Source: Tamarix chinensis
Lineage: Eukaryota; Streptophyta; Magnoliopsida; Caryophyllales; Tamaricaceae
DNA: 64,000 bases
Assembly: GCA_030549775.1 (NCBI GenBank)
Contig: CM060171.1
Span: 63,460,360 to 63,524,359 of the forward strand
Direction: 5' to 3'
Position numbers and translations under genes: made by a program. Positions 24,561-37,989 of this stretch are shown here, piece after piece. The stretch's first letter is position 1. Each line of letters opens with the position of its first letter. The notes below the pieces were generated by a model. The model searched no databases, was not told the origin of the DNA, and was given only the letters and a program-made list of their open reading frames with translations.

Positions 24561-25142
24561 AGTAGGGGGTTGAGAGTGAGAATTCACTTATATAAAGGAT
24601 GAGTATGGGTTTTCTAAAGGAGGGAGGTTACTTGTTGAAGAAGTAAAGTGCTAGGGTTTGGTGCAGCCAACCAGGGTTGGCGTGGTCGATTAGGGTTTGA
24701 GTGGCCAACTAGGGTTTTGTTGGTCACATATGAACTTGGGAGATAAAGAAATACACTTGGGGAATTTCCTAATAAAGAAAGAGGTGCGAGATAGAGAATA
24801 ACGTAGCGTTTGGGTAAGTAAGAAAGAGTTGGGCCACATAGGTCCGATTAGGGTATCTGAGGAGGAACCCTAGAGGGATGAGAACATGCAGAGGCGATAT
24901 CATATGTGTTGGGATGGCCTATATCCTTGGGGTTTGTGTCTTACTATATGCTACTTTACCTAAGTCTACGGGGATGGATGTCGGGTGTGAGAAGAGGTGC
25001 GAGTCTCAAAATATGGGACGGTCCCTCTGGAGGGAAAAGAGATAGAGTATCAACCGCATGCATGTCAAGGGTGCGATGTGATTCAATAAGACACGGATAA
25101 GACACTAATCATGTAAAGTGAAAGATTGTTGAGCCGAGCCCA

Positions 25143-25500
25143 GACCGGTCCACCGCAAATAATAGTGGCCAGGAGCCGGGGTGCCCTGGAGACCGGTCCA
25201 CCGGCAAATAATAGTGGTCAGGAGCGTTCTGCCCTGAGTGTATACTTCCGGTCCACCGGCTATAATAGTGGGGGATTTCGTGCTCGACAAACCGAAGTAA
25301 GTAAGTTAAACCATGGGAAATACACTAAGCACTTACACCGAAACATCATGTGATTCGGGGCCAGACCGGTCCACCGGCAAATAATAGTGGCCAGGAGCAA
25401 TTTGCCCTGGAGACCGGTCCACCGGCAAATAATAGTGGTCAGGAGCGTTCTGCCCTGAGTGTATACTTTCCGGTCCACCGGCAATAATAGTGGGGTTCTC
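25143..25500 (+). repeat. 3+3 CCACCGG/AATAGTGG module array in giant LTR1
   Basis: Six modules with the core CCACCGGCAAATAATAGTGG (ends CCAC and GTGG are complementary) occur as two groups of three (about 25143-25275 and 25363-25496) separated by about 90 bases containing ACACTAAGCACTTACACCG. Many cores are preceded by ACCGGT. The copy in LTR2 is 32129-32485. LTR C has a diverged array of the same layout at 50108-50455. Confidence 0.8.
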
Positions 25501-26032
25501 GCACTCACATGGACTATTAAAGAATATGCGTGAAATGGACATATTATTATTAATGAGGATAAAGAATAAATCATCGGAACATACTCAGGCCTTATCTTGT
25601 GTGTTATCGCATGTTGCCTATGTGAATGTGCTATGAATGCTATGTGGTATGATTGTATGCTTGGCCTTAGCGCACCTGCGTCCTTACTCAGTACTGGACC
25701 CGTACTGATACTACCTTGATTGACTGGGTCCTGTGATGATCCACCAATGGTGGGGAGCAGACCTCCTATGCAGGTTTCATCGATTACTAATTTGGGTGGA
25801 AGGCTTGACTTGAGTGAGTAGGTGATCCGGATACTAACCCTTTCTGGGAATTGCTTTGTTAGCTATATTTGTATTACGTTTCATGTTTTAAAAGGAAAAA
25901 AAATATTATGGGGTTGTAATCCTAAAGCGTATTCAAACTTCTATTTGACTTATATCTTATTAATGATTTATGATAATGACGTTTTGTGTTTTATGATACT
26001 TTGTGCTTATTGATGATCGGATTTAGCCTTAG

Positions 26033-26077
26033 CACTTAGTACCGGAACGGTAGAATGAACCGGTCTGGTACTAAGTG
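26033..26077 (+). promoter_or_regulatory. Conserved inverted repeat (hairpin) near the LTR1 3' end
   Basis: CACTTAGTACC (26033-26043) and GGTACTAAGTG (26067-26077) form a perfect 11-bp stem with a 23-base loop, which itself holds GGAACGG / AACCGGTC. The LTR2 copy is 33020-33064. LTR C and LTR A have variants at the same relative place. A role in transcript end processing, dimerisation or reverse transcription is possible but not shown. Confidence 0.55.
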
Positions 26078-26177
26078 TGGCGGTAATACCCCAAGTTTAC
26101 AGTTTTAAATTCTTTCGCTTCCGCTAAAACTTTTAAGTTAAACGAAATTTTTCAGTAGTAAATTTGGGGGTGTTACA

Positions 26178-27844
26178 AGTTGGTATCAGAGCGGTTGGTC
26201 CTCCGGCCACGCTCGTTTTCGGAAGTAAATTTTGTTTTCGGACTTGGTATTTGATTTTGAAGTGTGTTTTGACCGCTCCTATAATTTTTTTTTTTTTTTG
26301 AAACTTTTTAAGATGATACCACGAGCTGGTATCAAACCTTTTGGTTGTTAAGGATCGGGTTTCGGTTAGAGACTCGGTTCTCATGACCATAAACGTTTTA
26401 GCCGAAAACGTATTTTAACTTCCTTCAAGTGATTCTTCTTTTATCCGGATTAGCTTGTGAGGACAGTGTGATTGGGTAGTATAAGTGGCCTTGCGTTTTG
26501 CTGTTCATTTATGTCTTCGGATTTGCTTCCTTGTTATTTGACATGCTTAACTTGTGTTAACGTTGAATTTATGTGGTAGTGATTATAGTTTTATAACTAG
26601 TTTGCCCTTAAGGGGGTAGTGACCCCACTAGGTTAACCCCAGCCTTGCAGGTTTAGTGGACTAAAAACCTTAGGGTATATCTTGCCGGGTAAGGAGTGAT
26701 GTGACATAGATTGTAACGTATTTTGGTGGATTAGTTTTACCTCTGGAGTTGCAAGGGGTCTAAGTTATTATTATTATTTTCACCCTTATAAGACCTTAAT
26801 TCAAAGGACAAGGTTTTGTGACTTGTTTTGACCTTAAGTACTATGTGCTTCTTCCTTGATGAATTCTATTATATTTGATTTGTCGGACACCGATTCTCTT
26901 TCTTTTATTTCACCTCTTATGCCTTGTGTGATCCAACTTTACTTGGTTTAGTTTCGTAAACATCATTTTACCTTTCTTCGAAATTCTTTTAACCTATTTA
27001 CCTTGGTAAATGTTAATTTTATTCAATTGTTTCGTCAAGTTTCCACTACTTAGGGTTCTCGAACCTCGGAGACGAAGTTCCTTCCTAAGAGAGTAGGGAT
27101 GTAATACCCCGTATATTTTAAGATTCAGATTTGTTAAGTCTAATGAATTTATTAGTATAACTTGATGTAAACAATTAATTATTTTAATTTCGATTCGGTT
27201 TATGGATTTATCGACGATTTTGAATTCATAATTGAACGTAATTAATCACTTTCAGGAAGCGATATTTTATTGATGTTTTAATCATTTGAATGTAATATTT
27301 TCGGGAAGTTTAAATTAAAAATATTTTCCGAACTTATTTAAGAACTCATTTTGAAATTAATTTTCTTCCGTTCTACGCCTTTAGTTTGCGGAAAACCGAT
27401 TTTGGAAAATATTAAGATTAGTCTTGATTTGTTGGAATTTGACTCAAACATTTTATTGTAGGTTTCTAAATATTATTCCGGGTCTTATAATGTATTTCCA
27501 TAAATAATATAAATCTTTACATTCAATGGTAAATCCTTCCCAAAAATGTTTCTGAAGTACCTTATATATATATCTTTTATTAATTTTAAGCCTTCGGATC
27601 TTCTCAAAATAGATTTTCGATAAATAGATTTTTGATTAGATTCTCCCAGTATAAATCTTTGATATTTAGTATTTAATTTGAACTTATACCTCAGGCACAA
27701 CAATCTCTAGTTCGTCCCTAAGGGGGTAGTTAGGTTAAGTATAGCTATCGATGCATTAACATAGAAGATTAGAATGCCCCAACCCTAACCCTAGAGAGCC
27801 GCAGGAGACTTCGGGGACGAAGTCTGTTTTTAAGGGGGTAGTGA
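26178..27844 (+). mobile_element. Interior of the giant-LTR element
   Basis: Starts with the PBS (TGGTATCAGAGC, 26181-26192) and ends with the PPT (AAGGGGGTAG, about 27831-27840). No domain of gag or pol was recognised in any frame. At 27068-27110 it contains CGGAGACGAAG, a purine tract AAGAGAGTAGGGA and TGTAATACCCCG, which copy the arrangement at 27811-27855 (CGGGGACGAAG, PPT, TGTAATATCCC). The part 27100-27844 may thus be an embedded start of a second LTR or a duplicated 3' end. Another AAGGGGGTAG is at about 26611. Confidence 0.7.
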
Positions 27845-29849
27845 TGTAATATCCCAAAATCCTAATTTCCGAAATTATGGCCAAATAAGGAATTATTAGG
27901 AAAATTAATTATATAAATTTATTTATTAAAATTTAGAGAGTTAATTAAGGTATATTAAGAGGAAAATAATAAAGAATTTAATTGGAAGAAAATTGGGTGT
28001 TTCTCTAATTAGCATGAAGGTTAAGGAAATTTATCTAAAATAGTCTAAAATAAGCAAAAAGGGAATTTATTTAATATTTCATAAATATTAAAATTAATAA
28101 ACAACCCAAAAATACCCCAATTTACCCATAAGTTATTTTATTTTATTTTCCCATCCTATTTATTACCTATTTTCCCCTCTTTTTTTCCCTTTTTCTCCCT
28201 CCTCTTCCTTTTTTCTTTCTTCTCCCCCGGCTGGGCCAGCCCACCGGCCCAAACCCCTCTCCTCTCCCCCGTCTCGCGCACGAGCCAGGCCCCTGGCCTC
28301 TCCTTCCTTCTTCCCGCCCGCGGCCCAGCGTCGCGCGACGCCAACCGTTGCGCGCCCCATACGCCGCGTTTTACCCTCATAACTGTCGAAACGCCGCGCC
28401 TCAATTAATGGCCTTATAGCCGTTGCCAAACGGGCAACGCGACGCGGCACCTTGTCCCCCATAATGTCGAAACGCCGCGTTTTACTTGCGGATTTAATCA
28501 ACCACGCTGAACCGGCCGATTCCCTCCCTCTCCTTTCTTTTTCCCTGGACCGCCGGTCCACCCTGCCTGTCTTCTTCCTCCCCCGACCTGCACCGCAGCC
28601 TGCACGTCGACGCCGCAGCGCGATCCTCGCCGGCAGCCACCAGCGCCGACCGTCCTTCCCTGCCTCTCTCCCGTCGTTTTCTTCCTCTTTTCGACCCCGA
28701 CCGAGTCCCTCTCTCCCCTTCCCGCGTGCCCCTCTCTTTCCCTTTTCTTCTCCCCTTCCCCGACCTGGCCTGCCATGGCAGGACCTGCCGCCTGCCGCCA
28801 GCCTGGCGCCTGCACTCCCCCTTGTCTTCTTCCCCTTGGCCTTGCCCGACCACCCTGCCTATAAATATCCCCATTGATCACCTGGATTCGGGATTTGGAA
28901 CCCCGAAACCCTGGGTTTTCTCCCTCTCGCCGCCGCCCCATCAGACGCGTCGACCGCCGCCCTCCCCCAACGCCGCCGGTCGAGCGCCGCCCAGAATCCC
29001 ACCTTGCACCACCCTCCATCCAACCAAGCCTTCCTCAGCCCTCGATTTACCTTGCACGAGCCACCCCAGGCCGTGCAAAATCGCCACCCCGAACATCCAC
29101 TTCCACCCGTCGCCGCCTTGCGCCGCCTTCGCCGCCTTCTGCCGCCCTCCTCCGCCGCTACCAGCCACTCTTCCACCCTCCAAAATTCCCAGCAGACCTC
29201 CCTCTACCCTCCCCTGCCTTCGATTTCCCCTGCCTCCCTCTCCTCCTTCCTCCCCCATCTTCCACCTCTCTCCACCACCCTCGGCCGCCGCCGTCGCCAC
29301 CGCGCGCCGCCGCCCCTTGCCACGCCACCACCCTCATTCCACTCCCCTTCACCTGCTGATTCCTCCCCCACCTCAAACTTCCTCTCTTCTCCTCCCATCT
29401 AACCACCACCTTGATCTTTTCCCTTCTCTTCCTCCTCCACCGCCGCCGCCGTTGCCGCCACGCGCCGCCGCCGGACCACCACCGACCCTAGGTGGTTCTC
29501 CACCCATCCAAACCCTAACCCCTTTTTATATAGCTGCTACTATTTTCTACTAATATTAATACTAATATACTTATTATTACTATTATTATTATTACTTTTA
29601 TTATTATTATTACTTTTATTATTATTATTATTATTCTTAGTATTATTATTATTACCATTATTATTGTCCTTATTACTATTAATGTTCTTGTTTTCTTACT
29701 AATACTAACATCTCTTTTAAACCCTAAAGTATATTATACTTAACTTTGGTCTTATTTTTATAAGTATTAGTATTAACATTTTTATTATTATTATTCTATT
29801 ATCCTTACTATGGTTATTATTAGTATTGCTTAGCCTTAATTGGTTGTAC

Positions 29850-29897
<48 letters not shown>

Positions 29898-29915
29898 TAT
29901 TATTATTATATTATT

Positions 29916-29949
<34 letters not shown>

Positions 29950-32900
29950 CTACTGTTATTACACTTAACACATTTACCACTATTGTTAATAATAATACTA
30001 CCTTGTCTTACCCATGTTACTTAACTCAACCTAGTAAATATCATTTGGTTGTTAACTAAGAAGAGTACTTGAACCTTATTACCATACCATTTAACATTAA
30101 CCCTAACCCTATTGCTATGACACTATTATTAGCTATTATTATTTATTACTACTATCACTACCTTATTGTTGTAATCAAAAGCATTTAAACCCTTTTATTA
30201 TTCAAGAATATACAACTATTGTCATTATCACCCTTAGGAATAGTTACTTGTAATATTGTGACCTTATAATAATATTATTTTGAATATGACACCATTAATA
30301 GACTTAGCCTTAAAAATGCTAGGGTTTCTCTTACTATAAATATTAGTGTCATGAGTATTAGTTTTATTATTATTATTATTATCATTATTTTTCTATAGTT
30401 AACATGAACATTATTATTATAAGAATAGGGCTAATGGGGCTAATAATATAAGTGTAACAATAGGTATAAAAATAAGCATATTTTAACTACTAATATTTAG
30501 TATACTAATTCTAAAGTAAAAACCCTAGTTTTTGTATAAAACCCTTTTTAGTAATAAAAACCCTAACCTTAAACTAAAATGAGGTTTGATAGTAATTATA
30601 GGGGAAACTAATACTTAGCATTTTCCCTTTTATAGGTAACCCCGACCAAAGCCTTAAGGAGTTAGAGGAGCGTGCTCCAAGCCCAGCGTCGCCTTAGGTA
30701 AGGACGAAGCTAATGGCCTTGTGCTATGTGTGACATGGATGTGTTGATTATTGTGTATGCCATGCTATGCCATGTGTTATATGATTGTGTATAACTTGTC
30801 TTATGTGTAGCGCAGCTTGGAGATTGAGGTATGTGTTGATGTGTTTCCTATGACGCGAGCATGATATGTATATGTATGATGTTTATGATGTAATATGCTA
30901 TGGCCCTCTAGGACATGCATGTTAGGATAAATGGTAGTATGAGTTGGGAACCATCATGGGGGTCTTGAAGTTTGTATGGTGGGATTAGGGTTTGAATGGT
31001 GGCATCAATGCTCGCATGTTGGTACTAATGATTTCATAATGGTATTAATGGTTTATGGCGGTATTTGGGTTCGTATGGTGGTATTGTGACTTTATGGAAG
31101 TATTAATGTTGGATGGGGGTAATTGTGATTTTATGGGGTATTAATGTGGTACGATGTTATTGTGATTTTATGGTAGTATTAATGTTGTATGGTGGTATAA
31201 TGGTTGTATGGTGGCATTAGGGTTCGCATGGCGGTGTTAGGGTTTGTATGATGGTGTTTGTGATTTCATGGTGGTATTAATGTTGTATGGTGGTATTATG
31301 GTTGTAACGGTGGTATTAGGGTTCGCATGGTGGTATTAGGGTTTATATGATGGTATTTACGATTTTGTGGTGGTATTAATGTTGTATGGTGGTATTAATG
31401 GTTGCATGGTGGTAATCATGATTGCACAGTGGTATTAGGGTTTGTATAGTGGTATTATGGTTGGTATGGTGGTATTATGATTCGCATGGTGATGTTAGGG
31501 TTGTATGGTGGTATTAATGATTACACGGTGATATTAATGGCCTAAGGAGTAGGGGGTTGAGAGTGAGAATTCACTTATATAAAGGATGAGTATGGGTTTT
31601 CTAAAGGAGGGAGGTTACTTGTTGAAGAAGTAAAGTGCTAGGGTTTGGTGCAGCCAACCAGGGTTGGCGTGGTCGATTAGGGTTTGAGTGGCCAACTAGG
31701 GTTTTGTTGGTCACATATGAACTTGGGAGATAAAGAAATACACTTGGGGAATTTCCTAATAAAGAAAGAGGTGCGAGATAGAGAATAACGTAGCGTTTGG
31801 GTAAGTAAGAAAGAGTTGGGCCACATAGGTCCGATTAGGGTATCTGAGGAGGAACCCTAGAGGGATGAGAACATGCAGAGGCGATATCATATGTGTTGGG
31901 ATGGCCTATATCCTTGGGTTTGTGTCTTACTATATGCTACTTTACCTAAGTCTACGGGGATGGATGTCGGGTGTGAGAAGAGGTGCGAGTCTCAAAATAT
32001 GGGACGGTCCCTCTGGAGGGAAAAGAGATAGAGTATCAACCGCATGCATGTCAAGGGTGCGATGTGATTCAATAAGACACGGATAAGACACTAATCATGT
32101 AAAGTGAAAGATTGTTGAGCCGAGCCCAGACCGGTCCACCGGCAAATAATAGTGGCCAGGAGCCGGGGTGCCCTGGAGACCGGTCCACCGGCAAATAATA
32201 GTGGTCAGGAGCGTTCTGCCCTGAGTGTATACTTCCGGTCCACCGGCTATAATAGTGGGGGATTTCGTGCTCGACAAACCGAAGTAAGTAAGTTAAACCA
32301 TGGGAAATACACTAAGCACTTACACCGAAACATCATGTGATTCGGGGCCAGACCGGTCCACCGGCAAATAATAGTGGCCAGGAGCAATTTGCCCTGGAGA
32401 CCGGTCCACCGGCAAATAATAGTGGTCAGGAGCGTTCTGCCCTGAGTGTATACTTTCCGGTCCACCGGCTATAATAGTGGGGTTCTCGCACTCACATGGA
32501 CTATTAAAGAATATGCGTGAAATGGACATATTATTATTAATGAGGATAAAGAATAAATCATCGGAACATACTCAGGCCTTATCTTGTGTGTTATCGCATG
32601 TTGCCTATGTGAATGTGCTATGAATGCTATGTGGTATGATTGTATGCTTGGCCTTAGCGCACCTGCGTCCTTACTCAGTACTGGACCCGTACTGATACTA
32701 CCTTGATTGACTGGGTCCTGTGATGATCCACCAATGGTGGGGAGCAGACCTCCTATGCAGGTTTCATCGATTACTAATTTGGGTGGAAGGCTTGACTTGA
32801 GTGAGTAGGTGATCCGGATACTAACCCTTTCTGGGAATTGCTTTGTTAGCTATATTTGTATTACGTTTCATGTTTTAAAAGGAAAAAAAATATTATGGGG

Positions 32901-33165
32901 TTGTAATCCTAAAGCGTATTCAAACTTCTATTTGACTTATATCTTATTAATGATTTATGATAATGACGTTTTGTGTTTTATGATACTTTGTGCTTATTGA
33001 TGATCGGATTTAGCCTTAGCACTTAGTACCGGAACGGTAGAATGAACCGGTCTGGTACTAAGTGTGGCGGTAATACCCCCAAGTTTACAGTTTTAAATTC
33101 TTTCGCTTCCGCTAAAACTTTTAAGTTAAACGAAATTTTTCAGTAGTAAATTTGGGGGTGTTACA
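27845..33165 (+). repeat. Giant LTR2 (3' copy)
   Basis: Starts TGTAATATCCC directly after the PPT and ends GGGGGTGTTACA. It matches LTR1 along its whole length with the same TATA box (28859-28868), GC block, (TTA)n block, minisatellite, module array and hairpin. Differences are mainly one- or two-base indels in GC runs and homopolymers plus microsatellite length, and substitutions are few. The insertion is therefore recent. All frames inside are shadows of composition. Confidence 0.9.
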
Positions 33166-33846
33166 TTATGATCCAACAAATCCTTTAGATTGTGTCTTTC
33201 ACTTTGATACAACTTCATCACATCATTCTTCAAAGTATTCCTTGAAATCATCTTGAAGGAAGAATTGAGGCTTTGTACAAATCTCCTAAATCCAATATGG
33301 TCAACAATCGATAACGAATACTCATGCATCACCACCATGTTTACTAATTCCCTCCTTGAAATTTCTTGATCAAATGACGTATCATTATTCTACTTTATAT
33401 CTAAACTTGCCGAGCCGTCGGATTGAGTCTTTATACTCAATTTTTGTTGCTTGACCCCTCTTGACCCAAGCCTCAAATGTCTTCCAGGGCAAGTCTTGTC
33501 TACATGCTTTTTAAGATGTGAGGTTCCACCAGTAGTTGCACAAGTTAAAATAGCCTTACAGTGACGACATTTGGCCTTACCCGCACCATTAACTTCAATT
33601 CTATCAAAGAAATCTTATACCACTGAAGTGCGCTTCCTAGTTTTTTTGTGTACAAATAGCAGAATCAAGTTCTTGATCTACTTCCTTATCACTTAGGTGC
33701 CCCTCATTGTTCTGATTTTGAACATCCTCCATGTTTACTTCCAAATCATCCACATGTAATGTAGCAGGCTGAAATGAACCAACACGAGTGCCCTTAGACC
33801 ATGAAAACTTTGAAGAAGCACAATTAGATTCTTGTTCATGTTCCAT

Positions 33847-35028
33847 GACCTACTAGAATAAAAAAAAAATACAATTTGACGTAACCTCAAGAATAGAATA
33901 TTATCAAATTTAACCCATGCAATAACTTGTAATGTTAACTTGCCAAAAATTCATCATTTCTAACCATAGTCTTAGCTAGTTAATCCTACTAGACAAATAT
34001 CATAATTCATAAATTCATCAATTTCCTACCTTACATTTCTTTCATTTATATACTAGTGGCAATCAAACACTAGTTCTTTTTTCATGCTCATTCCAAATAA
34101 ACATTAGGATTATCTTTTCCTTGAAATCTAGGTATCTAAAACTTAACGTTTCCAATATCTACATTTATATATTAACCATTATTAATCCTATTATGACCTT
34201 GGTTGTTTCTAGGAAGTATATAATTAAGCAAATTTGCATAGAATCACCATCACCTACAGACATTAAATTATCTTCACATTGGGATTTATTCTAACTATTA
34301 GTTCACTTATTATTTAAATAAGTCCTAAGTTATTGAATCTTAGTGTTCATATTACTAATACTTTTAATAAGATTTTTTAGCACATTATTAGGAAAATTAT
34401 TAGTCAAACTATAACCCATGATGTCTTAACTAATAATTAGCACACAATAAAAACACTACTTGAGAGCTAGTAGAGTGAACATTGAGTATGTAAAGAGCTA
34501 TAGAAAACTAAGAAAAGTAATAAAAATCAAGTGTAATACCCCAAATTTCAAAATCAATATTTAATATTATAAATAAAGGATATGGTTGTTGTTCTATAGG
34601 AAGTGTTCAGTCAAATTTTATTCTTAAATAGATGAACCACAACACCTTTACTCTTATTCTAAAAAAACTCTTGTAACTAAGGTAGAATACTTTAAACCTA
34701 CCTCATGTTGAAATTTTGTGTTCAAAACAGCAAAATCTTAACCAACATGATTAGTGGTTGCTTACATAACACCATTAGTTATGCACAAAAGTCTTTTAAG
34801 TAAAAAGATTAGCGGTTCAAAATATTATCCTGACATAAGGACACATGAAGGAATATAACAAAGAAAGAATATCTTCTCAATGTATGGTGAAAATTCATTT
34901 AAGGAAGGCCTATGCCACTATAAACTAGAAATGTATATAATCGATTATGGTGGGATTAGGGATTCCTATACTAGTTTGTAAAATAGTTTATGGCTTGTTT
35001 CACCACCACCTCCTTATTTCAAGATATT
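33847..35028 (-). other. hAT 5' non-coding region (transposase intron or leader)
   Basis: AT-rich sequence upstream of the transposase start. At 34533 TGTAATACCCCAAATTTC looks like the start of a Gypsy-type LTR, but no matching end was found. No gene is recognised. Confidence 0.45.
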
Positions 35029-35234
35029 AATGGGAAGAATACTGTATTATTCAAAGGTGTATAAGGGATTAGACAAGGTGACCCAATGTCACCTTACTTA
35101 TTTGTGTTGTTCCTATAATTCTTGATCAAATTATTAAGGAAGAACATAACTAGTTTACGGTTTATATTTCATCCCCAATGTATGGGATGGACATGCTTAC
35201 ATAGCATTTGTTGATGATATAATTTTATTTTGTA
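35029..35234 (+). pseudogene. LINE reverse-transcriptase fragment inside the hAT
   Basis: Frame from 35029 reads NGKNTVLFKGV, a TAA (Arg in relatives), then GIRQGDPMSPYLFVLF and further stops. A frameshift later AFVDDIILFC appears (FADD-box variant). These are consecutive conserved blocks of plant L1-type RT. The piece is short and broken, and its ends were not found. It must have arrived after or together with the hAT element. Confidence 0.75.
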
Positions 35235-36222
35235 ATTAATATATATAGGTTTAGTAAAAATGTTAAATGAATGATCTGGGTTGTACACCAACCAGAAAAC
35301 AAGCATCCCTAAGTTGACTTTATTTCTATCTTAAACATTTCAAACATCTCATTTAACAATTTTTTTCCTCGGGACATTTCCAAGATAAGAAACTACCAAA
35401 TCTGATCATAACAAAAAAATTTACAAAATGAAGTTGTCGTCTTGATGATATACCAGACGTTCAGACCTCTTATAGCACAAGACACCTCCAAAGTATGCAA
35501 GTTGCAAGTTGCAACTAGTGGATTAACCCTTGTAAGCTAGATTTGCTAGATGATTAGCTACATGGCTGCCGCTACACCATTTTATTCCTGAACCTGAAAA
35601 TGAATACAGAATGAGTGATTCAAAGTCTCGAACCTACAAAATTGTTACTTACAAATACAATAACAAAACCTACAAGCTATCGAATGAGTAATGACTGGAA
35701 TAACGTCGAACCTGCTGTGCTGCCTGTGGCTGTGAGTTTGTGACCACTGACCACTTTGAATTTATGAAATCCTGAGAGGAGGGGAGGTCGGGGACTCGGG
35801 GTGCAATGCAAACTTCGAAGTTCGAACTTCGAATAGGCGTGGATGCGTGGGGAGAGTCGGGCTGGTGACTGCCTAACTGGGTGCAGTGCAGCGAGCCAGC
35901 GACAACCTGTTGTCCTCGACGTTGACGATGTCGGAAGATGAGATCGAGACTTGTCCGTTGTCCTCGACGTCGATGGTGTCGGTCGCTAGTCGCCACTCCA
36001 CTCCACTCCACTATTGAGCACGATCGAGTGATCGAGTATCGATTGTTGATTGTTGAAGTTGAAGAAGACTATTGACCTAAAGGCTACAGAGAAGAGAGAA
36101 CAAACTCTTTTGAGTCTTTTCTTCATGTGAGCGTGAGTCACAGGGGGCACAAGTCAGGGCTGCGTGACTGCGTGAGTAGTCTGTGGCGAGAGAGTAGTGA
36201 CATTAGGGTTTAATGGATTATG

Positions 36223-36277
<55 letters not shown>

Positions 36278-36447
36278 AATAAATGGGTATGGGTCGGGTC
36301 TGGGTCTAAAATAATAGGATCCGAATCCAGACCCGTTTATTTAGGTCCAGACCCAGACCCGATCCAGACCCGCTGGGTCTAAAAATTACAGATCCAGACC
36401 CTATATTACCAGGTCTGGGCCGGGTCCTGGACTCATTGCCATCCCTA
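35235..36447 (-). repeat. hAT right (5') terminal region
   Basis: Contains probable promoter and leader of the transposase gene, a (TA)n microsatellite at about 36224-36270, GGGTCTGG / CAGACCC subterminal repeats at 36290-36430 and the right terminal inverted repeat ending at 36447. The frame 35670-36011 (minus) is not supported as a gene. Confidence 0.6.
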
Positions 36448-36780
36448 ATATCAAGCACTGATCATGGGGCTCGAGATGACACTAGAGATGAAAATGAAGG
36501 ATCTAAATATTTATGGAGACTCGAATTTAGTAATAAGGCAACTCCTAAATGAGTATGTTGTGAAGAAAGAGGATTTAATTCCCTACCACAACTTGATGAC
36601 CAACTCCCCGTTTCCACTTCAGTAATCTGGAGACGAGTCCCGAGGCACAACTTGATAGAAGCCAAACTATCTAGCAAACCGATGAGGATTATATGGATCT
36701 ATAAGTACCTGATCATCTTGACAAAGAGTTAAGAAGCATGAACGAAGACAAATAAGAAATTCCTGACCTTCAGGAGCTAA
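36448..36780 (+). pseudogene. Tat second RNase H, 3' half
   Basis: Resumes after the hAT with the second target copy ATATCAAG, in the codon phase that left off at 18413. It reads ALIMGLEMTLEMKMKDL, then IYGDSNLVIRQLLNEY (catalytic Asp in GDS) and KKEDLIPYHNLM. After about 36600 the frame decays (a stop, then SSKPMRIIWIY). No integrase zinc finger or DDE core follows. Confidence 0.85.
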
Positions 36781-37989
36781 GCGAGAGTTGTCCTTCAAAA
36801 TTCAATTTTCATCCCTAGTCGAGAGAAAGGCTACCCAATTGATGTGTTTTCGACCCTCAACTACTTCCCAACAGAATGTCTCACTATGGGAGTGAAACAC
36901 GTCCCCTTAAAATAAGACGATATAGGGACCAATCAGCCTCTCAAGAGACATACGGTGTGTGCGAAAATAAGCCGCCATCCAAGCATATAGATAGTGTGCC
37001 CCAAAGGGTGTCACCTGAGCATGAAAGGAGAATAGGTCATTAAGACCTCTATAAATGCTTGCGAGAGTGGAAATAGCAAGCGAAAACTACTGTTCAGTAG
37101 CCATCAATGCTGCCACCTTAAAAGTATGAGGTCTGATGCAGCCATCCTTGGTCGGGAACACGAAAGCACACAACCAACAAGATAAGAATGCAGCAAGGTA
37201 AGTTTTATCCCTATTCTCTGAATTAACCTCAAGATCATCAAATGGTGCGTTGTCTTCATTTGACCAAGGAACTATACGCTTCAAAGGATAAGACTTGATA
37301 TGTTGAGGAAGATGGTGATCATATCCTGAGTTCTTTGGCGGTATAACATACTGATGGACCTTCTTGCACCAGAAATGTACCCAGTCAGTAATCTTGATGC
37401 AAGACTTCTACTTCACAGTCGAACGAATATAAAAGTAGGCAAAGAATAGATGCTGACAGCAGAGAGGAAGGATAGGTTGTGATGTGTCTGATCCTACCAG
37501 CTCAAGTCGGGAGGGAATCACCTCCTCATAAAAACTCCCAAGAAGTGGTAGACTACTCAGCTTCCCTAAATCTTGAAGTGAAATAAAGAGTTCTCCAATA
37601 GAGGTATGCAATGTATTCGTGTCTGAACACCATAATTCGCTGAAAGCACGTGGGTATGTGGCAATGCGCTTGTACAAGAAACGTGAAGCATACACAGTGT
37701 CAAGAATCCCCACTTCTTGGAGCATGCCTTGACAACGTAGGATTACATCATCCACCCATTCCTAATATCCCTGGATGAATGAGAAATCAATCCCCACAAT
37801 GAGGCGAGAATATTTACTCATATGACCGGGAAGAATGTCCCTACGATGAGTATGGTAGGCAATTGTCCTCAAAGAAGCTTCGCGCTGAGAAGAACACAAA
37901 GTATATAGCAGGCAGCTAGAATCTGTAGGTATCTCTCTCCACCATTTAGTAACATCATCCACTTCAAGTCCATCAAGAGGCGGACACAT
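36780..37989 (-). pseudogene. Antisense plant-mobile-domain (PMD) pseudogene in the Tat 3' region
   Basis: On the minus strand three consecutive frames (37989-37762, 37755-37408, 37284-37087) and a further piece to about 36860 belong to one protein: LEVDDVTKWWREIP, then GILDTVYASRFLYKRIATY, LWCSDTNTLHTSIGELFISL, LAAFLSCWLCAFVFPTKDG, and FGAHYLYAWMAAYFRTHRMS. This succession (ligand-like opening, WC..TNT..GE block, L..WL..FVFP block, HYLY.WMA..F) is that of the plant mobile domain / aminotransferase-like family seen in plant transposons and MAIN-like proteins. In-frame stops: TAG near 37757, TAG near 37405, and others after MATEQ and near 36920. PMD frames antisense to gag-pol have been reported for plant Gypsy elements; that this one belongs to the Tat element is inferred from its position between RNase H and the 3' LTR. 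Confidence 0.7.

Noticed and set aside
25143..25500. CRISPR-like array of repeats with spacers
   Set aside because: Plant nuclear DNA; repeats are diverged, unevenly spaced and present at the same LTR position in three LTRs. They are LTR modules.
36780..37989. PMD sequence as a functional host gene
   Set aside because: Several in-frame stops and its place inside a retrotransposon argue for a pseudogene carried by or inserted in the element.
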